The notes beneath the pieces were generated by a model that was not told the origin of the DNA, made no database searches, and was given only the letters and a program-made list of their open reading frames with translations. Shown in pieces: positions 6,338 through 13,389 of a stretch of 14,054 nt of DNA. The position numbers were made by a program, and so were the translations under genes. Position 1 is the first letter of the stretch. Every line of letters begins with the position of its first letter. The stretch comes from GCA-2718595 sp963935005 (GTDB lineage: Bacteria > Gemmatimonadota > Gemmatimonadetes > Longimicrobiales > Gaopeijiaceae): positions 1 to 14,054 of the forward strand of contig CAWWAX010000038.1 in the NCBI GenBank assembly GCA_963935005.1. The letters are read 5' to 3'.

Positions 6338-8893
6338 TTGCAGTTATTAAACAAGGCCAGCGTACGTTACCTCCAACAACATCGCTTCCAAAGCGTTCTA
6401 TCGTTGCTGGGAGTCGCACTTGGCGTCGCGGTAGTTTTATCCATAGATCTTGCGATACAAAGTGCAAGAATTGGCTTCCAAGTTTCCGCCGAGACGGTTG
6501 CAGGACTAGCGACGCACTCGATACAGAGTGATCGAGGGTCTATTGATGAACAATTTTTCACTCGACTTAAGCTTGATCTCGACATAACCGAGGCCGCACC
6601 AGTGGTCGAAGGGTTGGTAACCTCGACTTCATTGCCGGGCAGAACTCTTAAAATTTTGGGTTTAGACCCTTTCTCTGAAGGACCATTCCGGCCTTATACG
6701 TCTGGGAGTTCCTCTAGCCTAGATGTTAATCAGTTTATCACTACCCAGGGCGGTGTAATCCTTACGGAGGAACTTGCCTCTGAGGGAGGGCTCACCAAGG
6801 GCGATTCCATCATTGTTTTCAGTTCTGGCGTGAGGTGGGCACTCCCGATTGTTGGATTATTCCAGTCGGAAGACAGACTCACTCGATCTGGGCTGTCCGA
6901 TGTTCTGGTCATGGATATTTCGGGCGCCCAAGAAGTGTTCGACATGGTCGGCTCTTTAACCAGAATCGACCTGCGAATCCTGGATTCTGAACGTTCCTAT
7001 GAACGGACGATAGGAGAGATCACAGACAATCTTCCGAGTGGACTCCGGTTGGAAAATGTCGGAACCCGATCAGAGACAATGGCCGGGATGATTAGGGCAT
7101 TCGATGTAAATCTGACGGCGCTAAGCTTGCTGGCTATCGTGTTCGGGATGTTTCTCATCTATAACTCTATGACCTTTTCCGTTGTGAGCCGCAGAACTTC
7201 CTTTGGCAGACTCCGCGCGCTAGGAGTGACCCGAAATGAGATTTTAAGACTGATACTCAGAGAGGCGTTTTGGGTGGGAACGGTGGGAACGGTCATTGGA
7301 TTGGCATTAGGTGTTTTTCTGGCCCAGGGCCTGATCGGATTGATTACTCAAACCATCAACGATTTGTATTTCGCACTTTCAGTACGAGAAATATCGATTG
7401 ATACGGTAAGTTTGCTAAAAGCACTCACTCTGGGGATCGGTGCTACCGTGCTTTCTTCCTTGCCGCCAGCCCTAGAGGCCGCAGGTTCGACACCCAGAGC
7501 AGCCTCCACCCGATCCATCATTGAGTCCAAGACCAGAAGAGTGATTCCCATGCTTGCATGGTCCGGATTAGCACTTTGCCTTTTGGGTTGGCTGGTCCTT
7601 TTTCTCCCAACTCGAAGTCTAAGCGTCAGTTTTATTTCGCTTTTTGCTATCATAACAGGAATGGCTGCGATTACGCCTTTGGGAACGATCGTGCTAGTAG
7701 AGCTCGTTCAGCCGACTTTGTCTGCATGGTTCGGCACACTCGGATCAATGGCTGCCCGAGGTATAAGGACAACACTCAGCCGGACTGCTCCTGCGATAGC
7801 TGCTTTGGTGATAGCGGTTTCTGTAACTGTCGGCCTGGGAATCATGATTAACAGTTTTCGTGGGACTCTCATCAATTGGCTAGACGGCACACTCCAGGCT
7901 GATCTATACGTATCCCTGCCCGGACCCCAAGCCTCAAGGGCCTCGGGCACTTTATCTGAGAGTTTGATAAACGATTTTGTCTCTGCCGATGGAGTGGTGG
8001 GTTACAGCACATACAGGGCTGTTGACGTCATCAGGGCCGAGGACACGTATAGGTTAGTCGCCCTGAAATTAGACCAGAGAGGAGAAGGAGCGTTCGATTT
8101 TCAATCTGGTGATTCTGATGCCATAATCAGGGATTTCCAGCTAAGCAGAGGGGCAATCGTATCCGAACCTTATGCGTATCAAAGACAATTGGATGTAGGT
8201 GACTCAATATCTCTCGCAGGTGAAAAGTCTGCTAGATCGCTCCCTATCCTTGGCGTGTTTTACGACTACGGATCCGAACAGGGGACCATCATAGTCTCAC
8301 GAGATTTGTACAATAGGGCGTATAATGATAAAGGAGTTACGTCGCTCGGATTGTTCCTGGATGACAGCTCGAAGTCAGATAGGGTTGTACAAGATCTCCT
8401 AAGTAAAGTACCGGTGGGCCGAGAAGTGACAGTTCGATCTAACGCAACTCTGCGTTCGGCTTCTCTGGAGGTTTTTGATCGAACTTTTAAGGTGACTGGA
8501 GTGCTTCGTTTGCTGACCTTTATTGTGGCCTTTGTCGGCGTATTAAGCGCACTGACCGCACTACAGATGGAGAGAACACATGAACTGGGCTTGCTGCGGG
8601 CATCTGGGCTGACCCCTGCCCAGCTATGGCGCCTAGTCGTAGGCCAAAGTGGTTTAATGGGGCTCATCGCCGGCGTGCTTGCGATCCCAGTAGGAATTCT
8701 GCTTTCCGTTGTCATGATCAGCGTGATCAACAAAAGATCATTCGGCTGGAGCATCCAAATGCAGATTGATCCCCAGGTGATCATTCAGGGAATAGCCCTC
8801 GCTTTCTTCGCCGCTCTATTGGCTGGCATTTATCCAGCGTTCCGAATGGCCAACACTTCACCGTCTGTGGCACTCAGGAGAATCAGCGAATGA
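6338..8893 (+). CDS. Double FtsX-domain ABC permease (AttF-AttG-like fusion)
   Basis: This encodes 851 residues with about ten membrane helices. The order is TM1 (about 17-41), a large periplasmic domain (about 45-250), a first FtsX set (257-277, 313-332, 362-380), linking helices (404-424, 431-455), TM7 (484-503), a second periplasmic domain (about 505-720) and a second FtsX set (724-742, 770-793, 817-835). The ending GIYPAFRMANTSPSVALRR is typical of this family, whose members extrude or extract lipidic substrates by mechanotransmission instead of forming a classical channel. The start is TTG 6338, supported by GGTGGAG about 9 nt upstream inside the ATPase gene, by hydrophilic N-terminal residues before TM1, and by the 3-nt gap. 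The stop overlaps the lipocalin gene as ATGA. The substrate is unknown. Confidence 0.93.
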   Translation: MQLLNKASVRYLQQHRFQSVLSLLGVALGVAVVLSIDLAIQSARIGFQVSAETVAGLATHSIQSDRGSIDEQFFTRLKLDLDITEAAPVVEGLVTSTSLPGRTLKILGLDPFSEGPFRPYTSGSSSSLDVNQFITTQGGVILTEELASEGGLTKGDSIIVFSSGVRWALPIVGLFQSEDRLTRSGLSDVLVMDISGAQEVFDMVGSLTRIDLRILDSERSYERTIGEITDNLPSGLRLENVGTRSETMAGMIRAFDVNLTALSLLAIVFGMFLIYNSMTFSVVSRRTSFGRLRALGVTRNEILRLILREAFWVGTVGTVIGLALGVFLAQGLIGLITQTINDLYFALSVREISIDTVSLLKALTLGIGATVLSSLPPALEAAGSTPRAASTRSIIESKTRRVIPMLAWSGLALCLLGWLVLFLPTRSLSVSFISLFAIITGMAAITPLGTIVLVELVQPTLSAWFGTLGSMAARGIRTTLSRTAPAIAALVIAVSVTVGLGIMINSFRGTLINWLDGTLQADLYVSLPGPQASRASGTLSESLINDFVSADGVVGYSTYRAVDVIRAEDTYRLVALKLDQRGEGAFDFQSGDSDAIIRDFQLSRGAIVSEPYAYQRQLDVGDSISLAGEKSARSLPILGVFYDYGSEQGTIIVSRDLYNRAYNDKGVTSLGLFLDDSSKSDRVVQDLLSKVPVGREVTVRSNATLRSASLEVFDRTFKVTGVLRLLTFIVAFVGVLSALTALQMERTHELGLLRASGLTPAQLWRLVVGQSGLMGLIAGVLAIPVGILLSVVMISVINKRSFGWSIQMQIDPQVIIQGIALAFFAALLAGIYPAFRMANTSPSVALRRISE

Positions 8894-10086
8894 CCGTCGA
8901 CCTGATTTTTACAAAACTTCGATCAGTAACCCGACTCCCAGTAATGAGTTTGCTTCTGTTCTCAATGGCTTGCCAAGGTACTGATGAGGCTACGACCGAC
9001 CCAGAAACCTTATCATTGACAGAAATGCTTGGGGGGATTGATACCGTGGGGTATTCTCGGGCACTCACTGCCCGAACGTTTAATTTCCCTGAGGACCACG
9101 GCCCACACGAATCGTTCCGAACGGAATGGTGGTACGTAACGGGCAATCTCAATGCTCAGGACGGCGACCCATTTGGTTTTCAGTTCACAATTTTTCGTAA
9201 TGCGTTATCTCCAGAAAGATCCAATGGAAGCTCCGCTTGGAACACGAACCAAGCGTACATGGGGCATTTCGCGCTAACCGATATCAATAACGATGACTTC
9301 TTTTTCGAGGAGAAATTTGCTAGAGGTGCCGTCGGGCTGGCTGGTGCGGAAACACCACCTCTAAGAATCTGGATAGAAGATTGGGTTCTTGAGGGATCAA
9401 ACCAAAACGAAACCGTATTCCCACTCAGACTCTCGGGGGGTACTGATGACATCGAATTAGACTTGACCCTCCAAGAAGGCAAGCCAGTGGTCTTACAGGG
9501 AGAAGAGGGCCTAAGCAAAAAAGGGAACGATCCTGGAAACGCGTCGTTTTACTTCGCGAACACTAGGATGCCTGCTTCCGGAACCTTACTTCTCAACGGG
9601 GAGCTTCTAGAAGTCTCGGGCCTGGCCTGGATGGACAGAGAATGGTCCACTTCTGCCTTATCGGACGGACAGGTCGGCTGGGATTGGTTTGCTCTTCATC
9701 TCGACGATGGCTGGGATCTGATGGTGTATCAGCTCCGGCGTGAGGATGGCAGTGCAGATTCACTTAGCGCCGCATCTCTGATTGACCCTAGTGGTCGAAA
9801 GACGACACTTCAGTTCGGCCGTGACATCCTCGTCCAGCCAAATGACTATTGGCGTTCGACTCTGGGAGATGCCCAATACCCTTCTGGATGGAACATCAAA
9901 GTTCCCTCTCAGAATTGGGATCTCTTGGTTGAACCAGCAGTTGATAACCAAGAGCTACAGGTAACGTTTCGGTATTGGGAGGGATCGGTCAGGGTCTCGG
10001 GTACCGGGAAAAATGGAACCAGTATGAATGGAAGAGGATATGCAGAACTAACCGGATATGCAGAGTCTACATCCCCTGACCAGTGA
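8890..10086 (+). CDS. AttH/CrtC-type lipocalin lipoprotein
   Basis: This 398-residue protein has a lipoprotein signal (FSMAC, Cys28). It carries the hallmark FPEDHG and EWWYVTGNL stretch (about 66-86) of the AttH / carotenoid 1,2-hydratase-like lipocalin family. A second half (about 243-285) has the matching WMDREWSTS and GWDWFALHLDDGWDLMVYQLR signature, giving two lipocalin-like barrels. Relatives are often encoded next to an ABC ATPase and an FtsX permease, as here, where the start overlaps the permease stop (ATGA). It is therefore more likely a membrane-anchored periplasmic acceptor or chaperone for the transported hydrophobic molecule than a true carotenoid hydratase; no carotenoid genes are nearby. 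An internal Met19 start is possible but would drop the basic residues before the hydrophobic core. Confidence 0.92.
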   Translation: MTVDLIFTKLRSVTRLPVMSLLLFSMACQGTDEATTDPETLSLTEMLGGIDTVGYSRALTARTFNFPEDHGPHESFRTEWWYVTGNLNAQDGDPFGFQFTIFRNALSPERSNGSSAWNTNQAYMGHFALTDINNDDFFFEEKFARGAVGLAGAETPPLRIWIEDWVLEGSNQNETVFPLRLSGGTDDIELDLTLQEGKPVVLQGEEGLSKKGNDPGNASFYFANTRMPASGTLLLNGELLEVSGLAWMDREWSTSALSDGQVGWDWFALHLDDGWDLMVYQLRREDGSADSLSAASLIDPSGRKTTLQFGRDILVQPNDYWRSTLGDAQYPSGWNIKVPSQNWDLLVEPAVDNQELQVTFRYWEGSVRVSGTGKNGTSMNGRGYAELTGYAESTSPDQ

Positions 10087-10091
10087 TTTAT

Positions 10092-10106
10092 GGATAGTCA
10101 CTATCC
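10092..10106. promoter_or_regulatory. Perfect 15-bp palindrome GGATAGT-C-ACTATCC
   Basis: Seven-base arms are exactly inverted around one central C, located 5 nt after the lipocalin stop and about 78 nt before the MazG-like start. There is no T-run, so it is not an intrinsic terminator. It could be a dimeric repressor site or a minor RNA hairpin. A single copy was noticed in the window. Confidence 0.4.
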
Positions 10107-10183
10107 GATGAGTATCGTACTTTGGATCAATAAAACCACAAAAAGCAGGAAAACTAGAAACATGTCCAACGGAGACCATTGTT

Positions 10184-10537
10184 ATGACCCTTTCACCGCT
10201 CATTGATCAGATCCTTGCTTTCCGTGATGAACGAGACTGGGCTCAGTTCCATACACCAAAACACTTGGCGGACGCACTCGGAATTGAGGTGGCGGAGCTT
10301 CAGGAGCTAATGCTTTGGAAGGACGACCAGGAAGTCGCTGATTTGATTGCCTCAAAAACTGGACATGGCAATCTCAGTGATGAGATTGCGGACATCCTGA
10401 TCTACTGCCTCCTATTTTGTGAGTCAGCCGGAATCGATCCTGAAGCGGCCATTCGCATCAAGTTGAAAAAAAACGCAGAGAAGTACCCGGTGGAGGAGTC
10501 TAAAGGAAATGCAACAAAGTATACCGACCTAACATGA
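10184..10537 (+). CDS. MazG-like nucleotide pyrophosphohydrolase (dCTP pyrophosphatase/RS21-C6 type)
   Basis: This encodes 117 residues, the usual length for the small all-alpha NTP pyrophosphohydrolases that hydrolyse (d)NTPs, often dCTP or modified dCTP, to the monophosphate and pyrophosphate in the cytoplasm. The Mg-binding pattern is complete: E38-x-x-E41 in EVAELQELMLW and E67-x-x-D70 in DEIADILIYCL. The C-terminal KLKKNAEKYPV is characteristic. GGAG (10171-10174) lies 9 nt before the ATG. It is flanked by about 100-130 nt gaps on both sides and is likely a monocistronic housekeeping gene. The exact nucleotide preference cannot be read from the sequence. Confidence 0.93.
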   Translation: MTLSPLIDQILAFRDERDWAQFHTPKHLADALGIEVAELQELMLWKDDQEVADLIASKTGHGNLSDEIADILIYCLLFCESAGIDPEAAIRIKLKKNAEKYPVEESKGNATKYTDLT

Positions 10538-10586
10538 CTTCCGAAGGTCCCAGGCGTTCAAATACAGACGAATTCTGCCTACCAGA

Positions 10587-10610
10587 ACAGAGAGTCGCTT
10601 GCCACTCTGT
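10587..10610. other. Small imperfect hairpin upstream of the NHL lipoprotein gene
   Basis: Seven base pairs form between ACAG(AG)AGT and ACTCTGT, with a 2-nt bulge and loop CGCTTGCC. It sits between the MazG-like stop and the NHL gene. No T-run follows, so termination is not evident, and no consensus promoter was identified in this 134-nt gap. Confidence 0.25.
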
Positions 10611-10671
10611 CTAGGATGAACCAAACTTAACGTCCTAAAGACGGCATTTATCCTCGGGAGAAGGGGTAGGT

Positions 10672-11793
10672 ATGACAAAACGGATCAGAATCCTCTGCGC
10701 ATTAGCTTTCCTTTTGATTAATGTTGCCTGCGGATCGGAAACTCCACAGCAAAGTTCCGAAATGGCGTCTGGAACACTTCCCGAATGGGAAATCGATCCG
10801 ACGTGGCCTCCGACCTTACCAAATGACTGGATCCTAGGAGACATCAGGGGAATGTTTATCGATGATGACGATCACCTGTGGGTAGTCCATATGCCATCCA
10901 GCCTGACTCGCCAAGAGATCGGGGCCGAAATGGATCCTCCAATCGCCGATTGTTGTTTTACGGCGCCTCCAGTACTCGAACTAGATTCAGAGGGCAACGT
11001 GCTACAAGCCTGGGGAGGCCCAGGAGAAGGTTATACCTGGTTCGATCAAGAGCATGGTATCTATATCGACCACAATGATTTCGTGTGGCTCGGAACGAGC
11101 AATGGCAACCACATAATGAAATTCACCAAAGATGGAAACCACGTTCTCACTATTGGAACGCCCGGAGAGAACAAAGGCAGCAATGACCCGGGCAGCCTTG
11201 GAGGGCCGGCAAACTTCTTTGTGGAACCCAGTACCAACGAAATTTTTGTTGCAGACGGGTATCGTAATAAACGCGTGGTGGTCTTTGACGCAGCTACCGG
11301 TGGATACCTCCGACATTGGGGAGCTTACGGTCAAACTCCTGATGACAGCTATACATACGAATACCCCGTGGATCCAGAGAACCCTCCCCAACATTATTCG
11401 ACCGTTCATGGTATCATCGGAAGTGATGATGGCTTGGTTTACGTCGCCGATCGCCGCGGAAATCGTATCCAAGCCTTCACACAAGACGGAGAATATTTGA
11501 TGGAACGTTTTGTCCTGCCCCAAACAGGCGGATCAGGTACTGGATTTAGCTTGGGACTGTCCCGTGATCCTGACCAAAACATTCTCTACCTAATAGATGG
11601 CACCAACCAACGTGTCTGGATGTTGAATCGTGATGACTTGGAAATTCTAGGTAGGTTCGGCAAGCCAGGTCGTCAGGCTGGTGAATTTATCCGAGCCCAC
11701 ATGGTGGTATTAGACTCACGAGGATATCTGTACACTGGAGAAGCTGGGAATGGAAGACGAATGCAACGCTTCATCAGAAAAGCGGCGTCATGA
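10672..11793 (+). CDS. NHL-repeat beta-propeller lipoprotein
   Basis: This 373-residue protein has a lipoprotein signal (LLINVAC, Cys20) followed by NHL-type propeller blades: GMFIDDDDHLWVVH (60-73), HGIYIDHNDFVWLGTSNGNHIMKFTKDG (128-155), FFVEPSTNEIFVADGYRNKRVVVFD (182-206), HGIIGSDDGLVYVADRRGNRIQAFTQDG (246-273) and a last blade near 342-368. It resembles bacterial proteins labelled peptidyl-alpha-hydroxyglycine alpha-amidating lyase-like, but that activity is not shown here. An adjacent cysteine pair (C94, C95; ADCCFTAPP) is notable next to two redox genes. The ribosome-binding region GGGAGAAGGGG (10656-10666) is strong. The stop overlaps the next gene as ATGA. Confidence 0.88.
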   Translation: MTKRIRILCALAFLLINVACGSETPQQSSEMASGTLPEWEIDPTWPPTLPNDWILGDIRGMFIDDDDHLWVVHMPSSLTRQEIGAEMDPPIADCCFTAPPVLELDSEGNVLQAWGGPGEGYTWFDQEHGIYIDHNDFVWLGTSNGNHIMKFTKDGNHVLTIGTPGENKGSNDPGSLGGPANFFVEPSTNEIFVADGYRNKRVVVFDAATGGYLRHWGAYGQTPDDSYTYEYPVDPENPPQHYSTVHGIIGSDDGLVYVADRRGNRIQAFTQDGEYLMERFVLPQTGGSGTGFSLGLSRDPDQNILYLIDGTNQRVWMLNRDDLEILGRFGKPGRQAGEFIRAHMVVLDSRGYLYTGEAGNGRRMQRFIRKAAS

Positions 11794-12329
11794 TTGTTTC
11801 ACAACCGCGAACGACGGTCTTCACGTTCTACCTTTTTATTCTGGCGTTCGCTCTGAGTGGAACGTCAACTAATGCTCAATTTCGGCAACCCAATGCAGAA
11901 CTGACGACTACAGTTGAACAGAATTTGAGCAGAGCTGGAGAAACAATAATTCTAGAACTTAGAGTTGATCTCCCAAAAGACATCCACGTACAGTCGGACA
12001 AACCACGAGACCCTTATGTCATTCCTACCTTACTGACACTGTCACCGCCAGAAGGGACCACCGTAAAGGAAATCGCCTACCCAGAATCCACAGACTTCCT
12101 TCTGTTAGGATGGGAAGATCCCCTCTTGGTCTTCGAAAATGAATTTACGATTGGCGTCAGCTTAATCCTCGACGTGGACCTACCTCCCGATGGCTTGATA
12201 GTATCTGGAAATTTCGTATATCAAGCGTGTGACGACCGTGTCTGTTTCGCGCCTGCAAGTGAAGCTATTGAATGGCATATCACGTCAACTCAGTCTATTC
12301 AAACGATGACATACAGGAAAACATCATGA
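11790..12329 (+). CDS. Secreted free-standing DsbD-alpha-like domain protein
   Basis: This encodes 179 residues: a signal peptide (about 1-29, ending TNAQ) and an Ig-like domain resembling the N-terminal periplasmic domain of thiol:disulfide interchange protein DsbD. The hallmark YQACDDRVCFAPAS carries C147 and C152, the expected redox pair. In DsbD this domain takes electrons from the membrane-embedded DsbD-beta domain and passes them to periplasmic partners; here the protein ends shortly after the domain and has neither the membrane part nor the thioredoxin part. Start and stop both overlap the neighbours (ATGA), so it is coupled to the NHL lipoprotein and the TlpA-like gene. Its electron donor must be encoded elsewhere or be a different protein. 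Confidence 0.88.
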   Translation: MIVSQPRTTVFTFYLFILAFALSGTSTNAQFRQPNAELTTTVEQNLSRAGETIILELRVDLPKDIHVQSDKPRDPYVIPTLLTLSPPEGTTVKEIAYPESTDFLLLGWEDPLLVFENEFTIGVSLILDVDLPPDGLIVSGNFVYQACDDRVCFAPASEAIEWHITSTQSIQTMTYRKTS

Positions 12330-13273
12330 GACAGCCCAAAGTTGTAATCACATCGATCCTCCTGACTTGTCTATTTTCGCCTCTAGGCGCAGCAGGCCAG
12401 TCCGACAACCTCGTATCAGAGATGAGCGATCTCGCATGGGCAGAAGAAATAGACAAGGCCAGAGATCTCCTTGAAAGTCAGAGGACTGAAGTTGAACAAC
12501 CTGAAGCTGAATGGCTCGCCGCTGTCTCTTGGCTCGCACGCGGAGCTAGTTTCGCTGAGCGCTGGGATCTAGCCGAACATTATGCAAGTGAAGCGTACGA
12601 AGGCAGTCTCGAATTGATCAAAAATCGGCCGCTGGACGCTGATCGCTTTTTGGCCACTGCACTTGGGGCAGGGATTGAAGTTCTTGGCCAGACGTATGAC
12701 GCCCAAGGAGACCGTCCACGAGCAGTAAATTTCTTGGGTGCCGCACGCCAACAATTTGCAGGCACTTCAATCGAAACTCGAATTCAGAAGAATTTCCTCT
12801 TGCTTAGCTTAGAGGGAAGCCAATTGCCTGATCTCGAAGCCGACGACTACCTGGGGTTACAACCACTAACGACCAAAAACTTGAAGGATAAAGTCGCCCT
12901 TTTCTTTTTTTGGGCACATTGGTGCCCAGACTGCAAACGACAGGAGCCCATCCTAGAGGCACTGCATGAAGAATACGGAGACCAGGGTCTGGTCATTGTT
13001 GGTCCTACACAGCTCTACGGATTCGTCTCGCGAGGACAGTCAGCGACAGCTGAAGAAGAGTTGGAATATCTGAACGGCGAATATACGGAACAGTTCCCTA
13101 TTCCGTCCTGGATGACGGTGCCGATTAGTCAGGAGAATTTCCTGAACTTTGGCGTCAGTACAACACCTACCCTCGTTCTCGTCGATCGCAATGGTGTCGT
13201 TCAGCGTTATAATCCGGGCACCCTGAGTTACGATGAATTAGTGACACTTATCGAGCCTCTACTCAGCCAGTAA
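12326..13273 (+). CDS. TlpA/ResA-like periplasmic thioredoxin with N-terminal helical domain
   Basis: This encodes 315 residues from ATG 12326, chosen because it overlaps the previous stop (ATGA) and gives a clean signal peptide (about 1-24, LLTCLFSPLGAAGQS). A longer in-frame start at 12272 would put 18 polar residues before the signal. Residues about 30-165 are alpha-helical and TPR-like (WDLAEHYASEAYEGSLELI, AVNFLGAARQQF). Residues about 167-315 form a TlpA-type thioredoxin fold with active site WCPDC (199-203), the family's typical insert after the third strand, and the cis-proline loop STTPTLVLVDRNG (P281). It probably reduces a periplasmic disulfide client, taking electrons via the adjacent DsbD-alpha-like protein. 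Confidence 0.93.
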   Translation: MRQPKVVITSILLTCLFSPLGAAGQSDNLVSEMSDLAWAEEIDKARDLLESQRTEVEQPEAEWLAAVSWLARGASFAERWDLAEHYASEAYEGSLELIKNRPLDADRFLATALGAGIEVLGQTYDAQGDRPRAVNFLGAARQQFAGTSIETRIQKNFLLLSLEGSQLPDLEADDYLGLQPLTTKNLKDKVALFFFWAHWCPDCKRQEPILEALHEEYGDQGLVIVGPTQLYGFVSRGQSATAEEELEYLNGEYTEQFPIPSWMTVPISQENFLNFGVSTTPTLVLVDRNGVVQRYNPGTLSYDELVTLIEPLLSQ

Positions 13274-13389
13274 CCGCATAATTGACCCGTACTAACTTCA
13301 ATCTTAATTGAAGCGTGCTTGCGTGCAGTCCTTACCACAATGCAGAATGATCGTACGCCTGTTCCCAATTAGAGATATAAAGCTCGCCA
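13274..13389. other. Intergenic gap with a 7-bp hairpin and a TATAAA box close to the next start
   Basis: CTTCAAT (13296-13302) and ATTGAAG (13307-13313) form a perfect stem with a 4-nt loop, 22 nt after the TlpA-like stop. No T-run follows, so it is at best a weak terminator. TATAAA (13376-13381) ends 8 nt before the next ATG, with no good -35 at 17 nt; if used as a -10 it would give an almost leaderless message. No gene is seen here. Confidence 0.35.

Noticed and set aside
8266..8784. Minus-strand 172-codon open frame inside the permease gene
   Set aside because: It is antisense to the second periplasmic domain and FtsX set, which match their family well. The antisense product is Ser/Thr/Arg-rich with no domain or ribosome-binding site.
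8890..10086. True carotenoid 1,2-hydratase (CrtC)
   Set aside because: The lipocalin signature is shared with CrtC, but the lipoprotein signal and the adjacent ABC/FtsX genes fit the AttH-type branch, and no carotenoid biosynthesis genes are present.
11002..11523. Minus-strand 173-codon open frame inside the NHL lipoprotein gene
   Set aside because: It is antisense to clear NHL blades and has no recognisable domain.
13296..13313. Rho-independent terminator after the TlpA-like gene
   Set aside because: The 7-bp AT-rich stem is followed by CGTGCTT with no T-run, so termination there is not supported.
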